Source: WHSW01 sp963759295
GTDB taxonomy: Bacteria > Actinomycetota > Thermoleophilia > Solirubrobacterales > 70-9
Reading direction: 5' to 3'
NCBI GenBank assembly: GCA_963759295.1
Contig: CAVWYT010000010.1
Span: 124,001 to 188,000 of the forward strand
DNA length: 64,000 nucleotides
Shown: positions 9,315-18,070 of the stretch, piece after piece
Position numbering within the stretch: position 1 is the first letter of the stretch
How the letters are laid out: every line of letters starts with the position of its first letter
The notes under the pieces: generated by a model
Told to the model about the DNA's origin: nothing
What the model saw: only the letters and a program-made list of their open reading frames with translations
Database searches by the model: none
Program-made: the position numbers and the translations under genes

Positions 9315-9428
9315 ATGACTGATTACGAGTCCCCTCAGGTCACCGACCTCGGCGCGTTCGAGGATCTGACCCAGAAGGGCACAGGAAATGCGAAGGACGG
9401 CTCTGAGGGGTCGGGCTCGAAGGTCTAG
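9315..9428 (+). CDS. Lasso-type RiPP precursor peptide, 37 residues
   Basis: Too short for ordinary gene calling. The leader carries the actinobacterial lasso signature Y-x2-P-x-[LV]-x2-[LIV]-G-x-F-x3-T: Tyr4, Pro7, Val9, Gly13, Phe15 and Thr19. B1 proteins bind the YxxP part, and the conserved Thr marks the second-last leader residue. Cleavage after Gln20 gives the 17-residue core KGTGNAKDGSEGSGSKV, in which Asp8 could close an eight-residue ring with the N-terminal amine. Cutting one residue later would put Asp at position 7. The core has no aromatic or bulky plug residue and an unusual Lys1. Start chosen at 9315 because GGAGG lies 11 bases upstream; an in-frame ATG at 9297 has no such site. 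Flanked by its own promoter, palindrome and terminator, between the cyclase and B1 genes. Confidence 0.75.
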   Translation: MTDYESPQVTDLGAFEDLTQKGTGNAKDGSEGSGSKV

Positions 9429-9458
9429 GGCCACAAGCTCTACGGAGAAGAGCAGGGA

Positions 9459-9482
9459 AACGGCGCCAATCGGCGCCGTTTT
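9459..9482 (+). terminator. Intrinsic terminator between precursor and B1 genes
   Basis: Perfect nine-base arms AACGGCGCC (9459-9467) and GGCGCCGTT (9472-9480), loop AATC, then a run of T to 9482. It lies 31 bases after the precursor stop and 20 before the B1 start. It would give an abundant short precursor mRNA with limited read-through into B1. Confidence 0.7.
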
Positions 9483-9501
9483 CACGAGCAGGGAGAACCG
9501 G

Positions 9502-9766
9502 ATGCAGTGGCAGCTCAGGGACGGCGATCTCGACTGGCGTGAGGTCGAGGGAGAGCTGGTTGCTCTTGACCTGCGGCAGTCGCGCTACCTGGCGGTGAAC
9601 CGCACGGGGCGAGTCCTCTGGGCCGCGCTCGCGGAGGGTGCCCAGCGTGATCGAGCTGATCGAACGGCTGGTCGAGGCGTTCGACATCGACCGTTCGCGC
9701 GCGGCTGAGGACGTCGATGCGTTTGTCGCCGCTCTCGAGGCTCGCGGACTGCTGGTCCGCAGGTAA
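9502..9766 (+). CDS. PqqD-like leader-binding protein (lasso B1), one frameshift
   Basis: About 87 residues, the normal size for a stand-alone RiPP recognition element. The N-terminal half has the PqqD pattern of a beta hairpin (EGELVALDLRQSRYLAVNRTGRVLW) in which the leader peptide is bound. The C-terminal half, read after one extra base near 9640, is helical (VIELIERLVEAFDID, then AEDVDAFVAALEARGLLVRR). B1 binds the precursor leader and delivers it to the B2 peptidase and cyclase. Overlaps nothing; it follows the terminator of the precursor gene. Confidence 0.75.
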
Positions 9767-9852
9767 TCAGGTACCGCAGATCTCCGAGCGACGTATTTGG
9801 CTCGCATGGCGGGAGCTCACCTGACAGCCCGGTCGGCGACGGTCTGAGCGAC

Positions 9853-11199
9853 GTGCGCCGCTGGGGATCGCTCGGACGCAGGGTAATCAGAGCGGCGCGG
9901 TTTACCGCGATCGCGCCGCTGGAGTGGAGGCTTCCGTTCAGCCCGGCGGCGATCGAGCGCTCTCAGCGACACCAACTCCGCGCCACGGTCGCCCACGCGC
10001 AAGAGCACGTCCCGTACTACCGGGAGACACTGCGCAGGCTCGGGCTCGATCCCGCGGACTTCGTGAGCGTCGACGATCTCGCCAAGCTGCCGCTGATACA
10101 ACGCGAGCAGGTCCAGCGCGATCCCGAGTACTTCACCTCGCGCGCCAAGCCACTCGCGAGATACGCCGAGGTTCACACTAGCGGGAGCACCGGTGAGCCG
10201 CTGACCTTGTTCTACCACGTGCCGGGCATCTATCAGCAGGCCCTCGGCTTCGAGCGGATGGAGCCGATGCTCGCCCGGCTCTCGGGGACGCGCTGGCGCC
10301 GTCGTGACGCGGTGATCGTCCCACCGATCACCCACGCTCCGATGCGGACGATGCCGAGCAGGTCCAATGGCTGAGCCTTCACGTGCGAGCGATCTGCCGT
10401 TCGCTCTCGCTGTTCGATCCGCTGCCGGAGATCGAACGGCGCCTGGAAGAGTTCCGCCCGCATCTCGTCAAGAGCTACGGCTCCCTCGTCGAGGAGCTCT
10501 ACACCCATCTGCTCTCGACACGCCGGTCGTTTCACAGGCCAAACGTCGTCACGTACACAGGGGATCCGATCTCGGACCCGGTTCTCCAACTCTTGCGCGA
10601 GGAGCTCGGGATCGCGGTCCTCAGCGTCTACCAGACGGTGGACTTGGGGGTCGTTGGATGGGAGTGCGAACGCCAATGCGGCCACCACCTCAATGTCGAC
10701 CTGTGCCCGATCCGGATCCTGGATGACAACCGCTGCGAGGTCCCGGTCGGCGAACGCGGCCAGGTCGTCGGCTCGAATCTGGTGAACCGCGGAACGGTGC
10801 TACTGAACTATGTGCTGGGCGACCTCGCCGGGCGGCTGCCCCGGCCGTGTGGGTGCGGACGGGCCCTGCCGCTGCTCTCGCTCGTTCAAGGCCGCAGCAC
10901 CGACTGGCTTCGGTCGGCTTCGGGTCACCGGATCCACCCTCAGGCCGTGCGCGCCATACTCAGCCCCATGGAGGAGATCCGACGCTACCAGCTCGTCCAG
11001 GAGCGGCCCGGCCATGTCCGCGTCGTTGCCGTGACCGCACCGGAGGCAGATCGCGACGACGTTCGCACTCGCATCGTCGCGCGAGGCTCGGCGGCTGCCG
11101 GACCCGCTCGACGCTGAGGTGGAGTTCTCCGAGACCCTGGCGAGGACGGAGGGTGGGAAGGTCCGCACGGTCGTCGGATCGGGAGGTGAGCAGAACTGA
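9853..11199 (+). CDS. CapK / phenylacetate-CoA-ligase-family AMP ligase, frameshifted
   Basis: Reconstructed to about 450 residues with breaks near 10355 and 11085. Features of the CapK branch of the adenylating superfamily are HVPYYRETLRRLGLDP near the N-terminus, the phosphate-binding HTSGSTGEPL, SYGSLVEELYTHLL, and a cysteine-bearing LPRPCGCGRALPLLS before the C-terminal LARTEGGKVRTVV, where a catalytic Lys is expected. The family activates carboxylates as adenylates, and CapK relatives occur in capsule and exopolysaccharide clusters. Its place directly after B1 and before a second asparagine synthetase could make it either the last part of the RiPP operon or the first part of the polysaccharide locus. 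GTG start at 9853 is tentative. Confidence 0.65.
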
Positions 11200-12394
11200 G
11201 CGGACGCCCTGCTGTTTCCGGTTTGCAGACCTCGGATGCTTCCCATCCGCTTCGCCCGGGGCGACTCGAGATCGCGGTCGGGAAAGGTGTACGGCGAATA
11301 CCCCAGTCGGAGGGACTCATTCGACGTCGGACGATCGCGGGCTGACGCCGCTCGCCGCCCTCGAGCAAGCGATCCTGCCCGCACTTCAGCAACCACCGTG
11401 CCTGGTCAGCTTCTCGGGCGGACGAGATTCCTCGGGCGTGCTGGCGGCGGCGAGCCGGATCGCTCGCCGCGAAGGGCTTCGTCCTGCCCGTGCCGGTCAC
11501 CCTGCGAGTCGCGAATGCCCCGATGGCTGAGGAGGCGGCGTGGCAGGAACGCGTCGTTCGCCACCTCGACCTGCACGATTGGGAGGTACGTGAGGTCGGC
11601 GACGAGGTCGAGCGGCTTGGACCCCTGTCAACCGGCCTGCTTCGGCGCCACGGCGTCCTTTATCCGCCCAACACGTTCCTCCAACTCCCGCTGCTGCGGG
11701 TGGCCCGCGGGGGGCGGCTGCTCACCGGGTTCGGCGGCGACGAGCTGTTCGCGGGCTGGGGCTGGTGGCATCTCGCCGATCTCCTCGCCCGGCGAAGGCG
11801 TCCGGAGTTCCGCGATGCCCGCAGGCTCGCCTACGCCGCGGCACCCGCGGGCGCGCGACGGCGATGGGACGACCGGCGCGAGCGATTTCGCGACATGCCG
11901 TGGCTGCGTCCCGAGGCGGTCGCGCGCCGCTTCGAAGCTGGCCACCTCCGCCCATGCCGAACAACCCCGCTCCTGGCGGCGATGGATCGACTGGCTCTTG
12001 CGTCGGCGCTCGCTGTGCGCCGCGCGATGGAGCCTTTCGCTGGTCGCAGCGGACGCCGGCGCACTCGTCTCCCATCCGCTGCTCGATCCCACCTTCCTGG
12101 CCGCGGTGGCCCGCCGCGGCGGGCACCTCGGTTTCGGCGACCGCACCGGCGTCATGCGCGCGATCTTCGACGGCGCGCTGCCGGACGCCGTGCTGGCGCG
12201 GGCAACCAAAGCCCGGCTACGGCGAGGCCTTCTGGGGCGAGGGCACCCGCGAGTTCGCGCGCGGGTGGGGCGGGGGCGGCATCGATGGCGAGCTCATCGA
12301 TCCGGTTGCGCTGCGCAGGGAATGGCTGAAGCCGAATCCGCACGACGAGAGCGCGATGCTCCTGCACGCGGCCTGGCTGAGCGAGCAGAGCTAG
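11186..12394 (+). CDS. Second asparagine-synthetase-related protein without glutaminase domain, several frameshifts
   Basis: Carries the PP-loop SFSGGRDSSGVLAAASRIARREG and later LLTGFGGDELFAGWGWWHLADLL, the two ATP/aspartyl-adenylate motifs of asparagine synthetase C domains. The N-terminal Ntn domain is absent altogether. Breaks occur near 11485, 11950 and 12215. The N-terminus is uncertain: a GTG at 11186 is in frame with the PP-loop, while another frame from a TTG at 11223 gives the family-like RPGRLEIAVG. It overlaps the end of the CapK-like gene in either case. An amide-forming enzyme lacking its own ammonia source suggests transfer of a preformed amine, as in lasso cyclases. Whether it acts on the precursor or on a sugar nucleotide is unknown. 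Confidence 0.6.
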
Positions 12395-12559
12395 GTGCCG
12401 ATCCGAGGCAGGTACCCGCGGGACGCCGCTCCATTTCCGGGAACAATGGGTTTCGGCATGTGTGAAACTGGACGCTGACCACGATAAGCTCTCGCTTCAG
12501 TTCAGGGGTCCTGAGCTGCGGGAGCAGGGATCAGTGGCGAGGCGCCGCGAGCTTGCGGC

Positions 12560-14135
12560 ATGTTCGAGAGTGGGATCGCCCGAATGAGCAGTCGTGACCA
12601 AGGTTTGGGGGGAAAGCGGTCGGGGTCTCTCGTATCGGGCTTGGAGGCGAGCGAACGGGTGCCGCTCGCCGATACCCAGCACCCAGGGTCTGCGCCGGCA
12701 CGATCTGCGCCGGCCGGAGCGCGGATCAGAGGCGATGAACGCGAGATCGTCAGGCAACACACGGATCGCCGCAGCTTCCGGGTCCGCCGTCTGATCGCGG
12801 TCGCAGACTCGGTGGCGATTGTCGGAGCGATCGGCCTCGCCGCCGCTCTGGACCCCCTCACGGTCCTCACGATCGAGCCCCCCTCGTCGGTCGTGTTGGC
12901 ACCGATCGCGATCGCGTGTCTGGCTCGTGGTCGGCGCCCTCTTGGGAGCGTTCTACGTCGACGAACGCCGAATTGATTGCTCTTCGGCAGACGAGATCGG
13001 CCGTCTCGCGCAGGCGACCGCGGTTTGGACCTGGGCCGTGTTCCTGGTCGAGAGCGTCAGGCTCTACGGTCCGCAGCCGGTGGGCCCGGCGATCGTTCTC
13101 TGGGCGGTCTCGGTGCCGGCGATGCTCTTGGCGCGGCATTTCGTGCGGCGTTTCGCCCGCCGCTTCGACTGGTACGCCCAATCGGCCCTGATCGTCGGGA
13201 CCGCTCCTGACCTGTGGCGGGTGAGAACGATGCTCGGTCGCCATCCTGAGTACAGGATCGAGATCGCCGGGACGGCGGAGATGCCGGCGGCTGGCGACCA
13301 AGGCCGCGTCCGCGCGCTAATCGAGCAGGTGGAGAGAACGCAGGCCGATCGCGTGATCTTCGCCAGCTCATACGAGGGCCTCGACGAACGAACCGGCGCC
13401 CTTCGCTACCTCGCTGAACAAGGCGTCAAGGTGGATCTCATTCCCGGGGACCCGGAGGTCTTTCGCTCCGACGCCGAGGTTCATTTCGTCGAGGGCATCC
13501 CGTTCCTGACCCTGCCCACCACCATCCGCCCCCGATCGTCGGCGTTGGTCAAGCGGACCATCGACGTCATCGTGGCGGGTCTTGGGCTCCTGATCCTCTC
13601 CCCGCTGTTCCTCTACTGCGCGATCAGAATCAAGCGCGACTCGCCCGGGCCGGTCTTCTTCACGCAAGAGCGAACCGGCTATCGCGGCAAAGCTTTCCGG
13701 GTCTTCAAGTTCCGGACGATGGTCGCCGACGCAGAAGATCGCCTCGACGAGGTGGCCGAGCTCCCATCCCGGGACCGGGTGATGTTCAAGCTCGAAAGGG
13801 ATCCACGGGTGACCAGGTTCGGCGCCAAGTTGCGCCGCCTGTCTATCGACGAGTTGCCCCAGCTGATCAACGTATTGCGTGGGGAGATGAGCCTCGTCGG
13901 CCCCCGCCCGCTGCCGATCAGCGAGAGCGATCAGGTGCCCGACGAGTATCGGGCGCGCTTCCGGGTGCGGCCGGGCATCACGGGTCCCTGGCAGGTACTG
14001 GGCCGCAGCGACATTCCGTTTCTGGAGATGCTCAAGCTCGATCACATGTACGTGACCAACTGGTCCATCGGCGACGATGTCAAGCTCTTGTTACGAACGC
14101 TCGGTGCGATCAGTCACGGGCGGGGCGCCTACTAG
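12560..14135 (+). CDS. Polyprenyl-phosphate sugar-1-phosphate transferase (priming enzyme), one frameshift
   Basis: Polyprenyl glycosylphosphotransferase of the WbaP/CpsE type, about 525 residues. Several N-terminal membrane helices and a CoA-binding-like domain (SALIVGTAPDLWRVRTML) are followed by the catalytic domain: SSALVKRTIDVIVAGLGLLILSP membrane hairpin, SPGPVFFTQERTGYRGKAFRVFKFRTM, LRRLSIDELPQLINVLRGEMSLVGPRP and a C-terminal RPGITGPWQV. It loads the first sugar phosphate onto undecaprenyl phosphate and so starts repeat-unit assembly. One frame change near 12925 lies between predicted helices. ATG at 12560 or the in-frame ATG at 12584 may be the start. First clear gene of the polysaccharide locus. 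Confidence 0.85.
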
Positions 14136-14214
14136 CGAGGTGATCGGCCATCCGAGCGCCTGGAGCGGCGCTGCCCGCGCGCGCCGCCACACTCGGTAGA
14201 CCGGTCGTGCTCGG

Positions 14215-15418
14215 ATGCAGGTGACATATCTGGCCGTCGGCGGCCTTAGCCCTCGCGAGGCGAATACGAACTTCGCCCAGCGGGTGACGATGGCGCCTGG
14301 AACGGTGGACGTCACGGTCCTGGTCCCGCGAGAGACCCCGGTATCCCTGAAGATCCCGCCCAACGTGTCCGTGCGCCGAGCCGCCCTACCGACGCTGATC
14401 GGGTTCTATCTCGACGCCGCTCGGTGTCTGCTCGCGGGGTTCGGCCGTGAGGCCGACGTAGTCGTAACCGACCGCTCGGCGGTCGCGATCGTGGCCTGGG
14501 TTTCGCGGCGCGTTGTCGGATATCTATGGGCGGTCGACCTCTGGGATGTGCCACATAAGGAGCTGGTCGCCGACTATGCGGAGCGGCGGGGGCTTCGTGG
14601 TCGGGCCCGACGCATCGTTTCAACTGCGAAGGTCCGAGCCTTCCGACATATCTTGCATCGTGCCGATCTGGTACTGGCCTCGGTGGTCCCTGCCGGGCTG
14701 CGGCGCTACAAGGTCGATCCCTCGCGCCTGAGGTTCTTCTCGAACGCAATCGATCTGAGCGTCGTTGCGACCGGTGCGAGTTCCGACCGGGTGCCGATGA
14801 GCATCTGCTTCGTCACCAGCAATTTCCTGCCGGATCGGGGCCTCGATGTCCTCGTCAAGGCCATAAAGAGGCTCAGCCGTGACTATTCGCTCGATCCTCA
14901 GGTTACTTTGGTCGGAAAGCTTCCCCAAGCGCAGCGGAAGCAAATCGAACACAGTTCGGTCGGACATCGCTTCCACATCACCGGCGAGTGCGATCTCGAT
15001 GTCGCCCACGAGATCATGCGACGGTCCGAAGTTGGAATCCTGCCGGGGCAGTCGAATGACGACCTCGACAACATCTATCCGATCAAGATCTACGAGTACA
15101 TGGCGCTGGGCTGCGTCCCCGTCGTATCCGATCTCCCGGGCCTGCGATCAGCCCTCGATGACGGCTCCGCGGGTGTGCTCGTGGAGCCGGGCAACGCCGA
15201 GGCGCTCGCTGCGGGGCTCGAGCGGGTCCTATCGGATACGGAGATACCGGGAGAGTCTTCGAGTTGCGGCCGCGGGCTACGTCAAGCACTTCGACGCGCG
15301 AGTGAAGATTGAGGGGATCTATGCTGCGCTTGAGGACCTGGTCCGCTCCGAGCGGGTACGAAAAGACGAAAGCGGCGTTGAGCGCGAGCGACGGGATTCC
15401 GATCGTCGAGATGAATGA
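14215..15418 (+). CDS. GT4-family glycosyltransferase, one frameshift
   Basis: Two Rossmann domains in GT-B arrangement. The donor-binding C-terminal domain holds DRGLDVLVKAIKRL, then GILPGQSNDDLDNIYPIKIYEYMALGCVPVVSDLPGL, which contains the E-x7-E region typical of GT4 enzymes. The frame changes near 15240, after which VAAAGYVKHFDARVKIEGIYAALEDLV completes the last helix and ends at 15418. The stop overlaps the ATG of the next gene as ATGA, so both are probably co-translated. Adds a sugar to the lipid-linked repeat unit on the cytoplasmic face; donor and linkage unknown. Confidence 0.8.
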
Positions 15419-16663
15419 TTGGTCCTCGTCTGCCGGCAGCGTCCTCGGAGGCAGCGCGCTCCAAAGTGCCACGGGATCTATCCGAGGATCGCTCCACGCC
15501 AGGGATTCCGCGACTCGTCGGCCACGTCGTTGAGGAATTCGTACCTCTGTCGGAGACGTTCATCTACTCACAGGTGTGCGCGCAAGTCGGAAACGGGATT
15601 GTCCTCACCAGGCGCCGGGTAAACACGGCGGTTTTTCCCTTCGAACCGGTCCGTGCCGTCGACCCCCGGCAGCGGGGACGGCTCGAAGCGGCTCTCCGGC
15701 GGCGGCTCCTGAGAGCTTTGCCGATCCCGAGCAAGTTCGAACGGGGAATTCGCCGCGAAGCGGCTGATGCTGGCTGCGACCTGCTGCATGCCCACTTCGG
15801 TTGGAACGGCCGCATCGCTCTCTAACGCCTCGGAACCGCTGGGACTGCCGCTGATCACCTCCTTTCACGGTCGTGACGTCTATTCACCTGGCTGGGGTTG
15901 GAGGAAGGGCTCCGCGAGGTCGATCTTCAGCGATCTCTTCGAAAAGGGATCGGGCTTCACCTGCGTTGGGCCCAACGCCCGCGAGGAACTGATTCGAAAC
16001 GGTTGTCCCAGCGAGCTGTTGGATGTCGTGAAGGTTGGAGTCGACTTGAGCACGTTTCCCTTCCGCGCTCGGAGGACGAGACGACCACTGGTGATTCTGC
16101 AGATCGCGCGGCTCACGGAGAAGAAAGGCGTCGACTTGACCCTACGTGCATACGCTCGGGCGAGGCCAGATCTCGGAGAGGCCGAGTTGTGGATTGTCGG
16201 CGATGGTCATCTGCGGCGGCCGTTGGTTACTCTCTCCCAAGACTTGGGGATCGGCGATAGCGTGCGCTTCCTGGGGGCTTTGCCGCACAACGAAGTGCGA
16301 GACTTGCTCGCCCGCGCTCACATCGGCGTGCAGCCGAGTCGAACTGCGAAGGACGGAGACAAAGAAGGAAGTCCGACGGTCTTACTTGAAATGCAGGCAG
16401 CAGGCTTGCCGGTGGTAGCGTCTGATCACGCTGATATTTCCTCGATCGTGGCCTATCCCGAGGAACTCGTCGAAGAGGACGATTGGGTTGGTGTCGCGAA
16501 TGCACTCGTCCGCGTCGCCGGATTGAGCGACTCAGAGCGGATTCAGCGTGCCGCGGCAGGCCGTGAACTGATCGAGCGGGAACATGATGTCCGTCAGATT
16601 GCCCGGCAGCTAGAGATTATGTACCGTGAAATCTCCCAGCGCTTCCATTCGCCGAGCACCTGA
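15415..16663 (+). CDS. GT4-family glycosyltransferase (WcaL/EpsF-like), one frameshift
   Basis: Begins at the ATG at 15415 overlapping the previous stop. The acceptor domain has HVVEEFVPLSETFIYSQV, which is typical of colanic-acid-type WcaL transferases, and DLLHAHFGWNG. The donor domain has LVILQIARLTEKKGVDLTLRAYA, LWIVGDGHLR, VRFLGALPHNEVRDLLARAHI and EGSPTVLLEMQAAGLPVVASDHADI. One frame change near 15820 sits exactly at the HAHFGWNG motif, whose continuation in the new frame is the expected one. About 415 residues. The gene overlaps the following methyltransferase by 38 bases. Confidence 0.8.
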
Positions 16664-17591
16664 ACCCATAAGGTCGTTGCCGGCAGGCAAGGCCGAAGAG
16701 CTGCGCAGGTTCATTTCGGCGGGACCGTTGCATCGAGGTGCAATCCTGACCTGCGTGGCCGCTGCCGCCGGTCGCCTTCCTGCGGGCAGCCGCGTCTTGG
16801 ACGCTGGCGCCGGCAACGCACCATACCGGGAGCTATTCTCTCATTGCGTCTACCGCACCCAGGAGTGGAGCGCCTCGCCTCACACGGGTGCCCAGCAGGC
16901 CGACATCATCGGCGATCTCCATGACCTACCGGTGCAGGCAGACACCTTCGATTTCATCCTGTGTACCGAGGTTCTGGAGCACCTTCATGATCCGCGTCGA
17001 GCGCTCGGCGAAATGCGCAGGGTGTTGAGACCGGACGGCGAGTTGCTCCTCACGGTGCCGTTCGTCCATGAACTTCACGAGGAGCCATACGACTTCTACA
17101 GGTACACCCCGTATGCCCTGAGGCGGCTGCTCGAGGAGGCAGGACTCAGACCGTTATCGATTCAACCGCTAAGCGGATGGTGGTCGACGCTCGCCCACGT
17201 CCTGCGTCATTGTGGGAAGGCAACGTGCCCAGCCGAGGGCCCGTCCTCGGTGGCTACTCGCGGCGCTGCTTTCGCAATGCGTCAGCTATCGCGACACCTG
17301 GCGCGGATGGCGCCGACCATCGACCGCCTTGATCAACGCCGCGGGTTACCGATCGGATGGGCTTGCACCGCCACGGTCAGGGAGCGATGCCCGACGCTCA
17401 CGCCCGCGACCGAGGACTTGTCCCATAGCCGTTCACCGCGGCTCGATCTGATCGACCCGAACGAGGTCGGCGAGGAGTGCTCGGCGCAATGGAGTGCGCC
17501 AGCTTTCGGGCGACCGACGCCGATGGCGTCTAGCACCGGAGTTCCCAAGGGAAGGCAGCAAGAGGAGGACGGGGTCCGAGGGCGCAGCTAA
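16626..17591 (+). CDS. Class I SAM-dependent methyltransferase
   Basis: Motif I is SRVLDAGAGNAPY, followed by ADIIGDLHDLPVQADTFDFILCTEVLEHLHDPRRALGEMRRVLRPDGELLLTVPF. This is the Methyltransf_11 pattern of small-molecule or sugar methyltransferases. The segment RLDQRRGLPIGWACTA resembles the usual C-terminus of the family, so the last 75 or so residues are likely to be read in the wrong frame or to be non-coding. Another frame between about 17210 and 17330 also gives a family-like segment (VLGGYSRRCFRNASAIAT), hinting at a pair of compensating indels. GTG start at 16626. Likely methylates a sugar of the repeat unit. Confidence 0.7.
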   Translation: MKSPSASIRRAPEPIRSLPAGKAEELRRFISAGPLHRGAILTCVAAAAGRLPAGSRVLDAGAGNAPYRELFSHCVYRTQEWSASPHTGAQQADIIGDLHDLPVQADTFDFILCTEVLEHLHDPRRALGEMRRVLRPDGELLLTVPFVHELHEEPYDFYRYTPYALRRLLEEAGLRPLSIQPLSGWWSTLAHVLRHCGKATCPAEGPSSVATRGAAFAMRQLSRHLARMAPTIDRLDQRRGLPIGWACTATVRERCPTLTPATEDLSHSRSPRLDLIDPNEVGEECSAQWSAPAFGRPTPMASSTGVPKGRQQEEDGVRGRS

Positions 17592-17699
17592 CCGATAGCT
17601 CCCATTCGGCCTCGGACAAGGGCCAACAGCGACCGGCGGTTCGCGAGCATGGGTGAAGGCCCGATCCCGGCCTTAGGTCTCATCACCGCGACCGCATAG

Positions 17700-18044
17700 T
17701 CACCTCACGAACCAGATCGAGTATGTCTCTAAGAAGTCCAGATAGAGCCCGTGGAGATATGTGTGAGAGAGCAGAACGTCCGCGTGCATGGAGCGGTCAA
17801 TGACCCGGAGCGCCTCAGGCTGGTGTTCGTGACAACCATGCCAGTACGGGTTCGCGTTTATCTTGACATCGGTCCGGCGGCCAACGTATTGGTCGTAGAA
17901 GTGCTTTCGCATCTGTCGATCCCATGGGCTGAAAACGCCGCCCGTGTATCCGCCGTTGCTGGCGAGGCCCCAGGGGTCATTGCACTCGGGCCGCGCTTGT
18001 CGCCGAGGGAGCCGCGATGTGAATGCGTGGCGCACGCTCAGCAT
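17700..18044 (-). CDS. Unrecognised 114-residue protein
   Basis: Minus-strand frame that begins with an ATG at 18044, 27 bases after the flippase stop, and ends at 17700. It has a composition unlike a shadow frame: rich in His, Tyr, Trp and Asp, with WDRQMRKHFYDQYVGRRTDV, ANPYWHGCHEHQPEALRVID and LLSHTYLHGLYLDFLETY. I do not recognise the family. It could be the 3' end of a longer gene truncated by a frame change, since this part of the window has many. It would be the last gene of the minus-strand group containing the flippase. The opposite strand has an open frame over the same bases but reads as low-complexity. Confidence 0.35.
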   Translation of the reverse strand: MLSVRHAFTSRLPRRQARPECNDPWGLASNGGYTGGVFSPWDRQMRKHFYDQYVGRRTDVKINANPYWHGCHEHQPEALRVIDRSMHADVLLSHTYLHGLYLDFLETYSIWFVR

Positions 18045-18070
18045 ACCTTCAGCGTTTTCGTTGACGGGGT

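Noticed and set aside
9297..9428. 43-residue precursor from the upstream ATG
   Set aside because: The upstream ATG lacks a ribosome binding site, while GGAGG is well placed for the ATG at 9315, and the lasso leader motif needs no extra residues.
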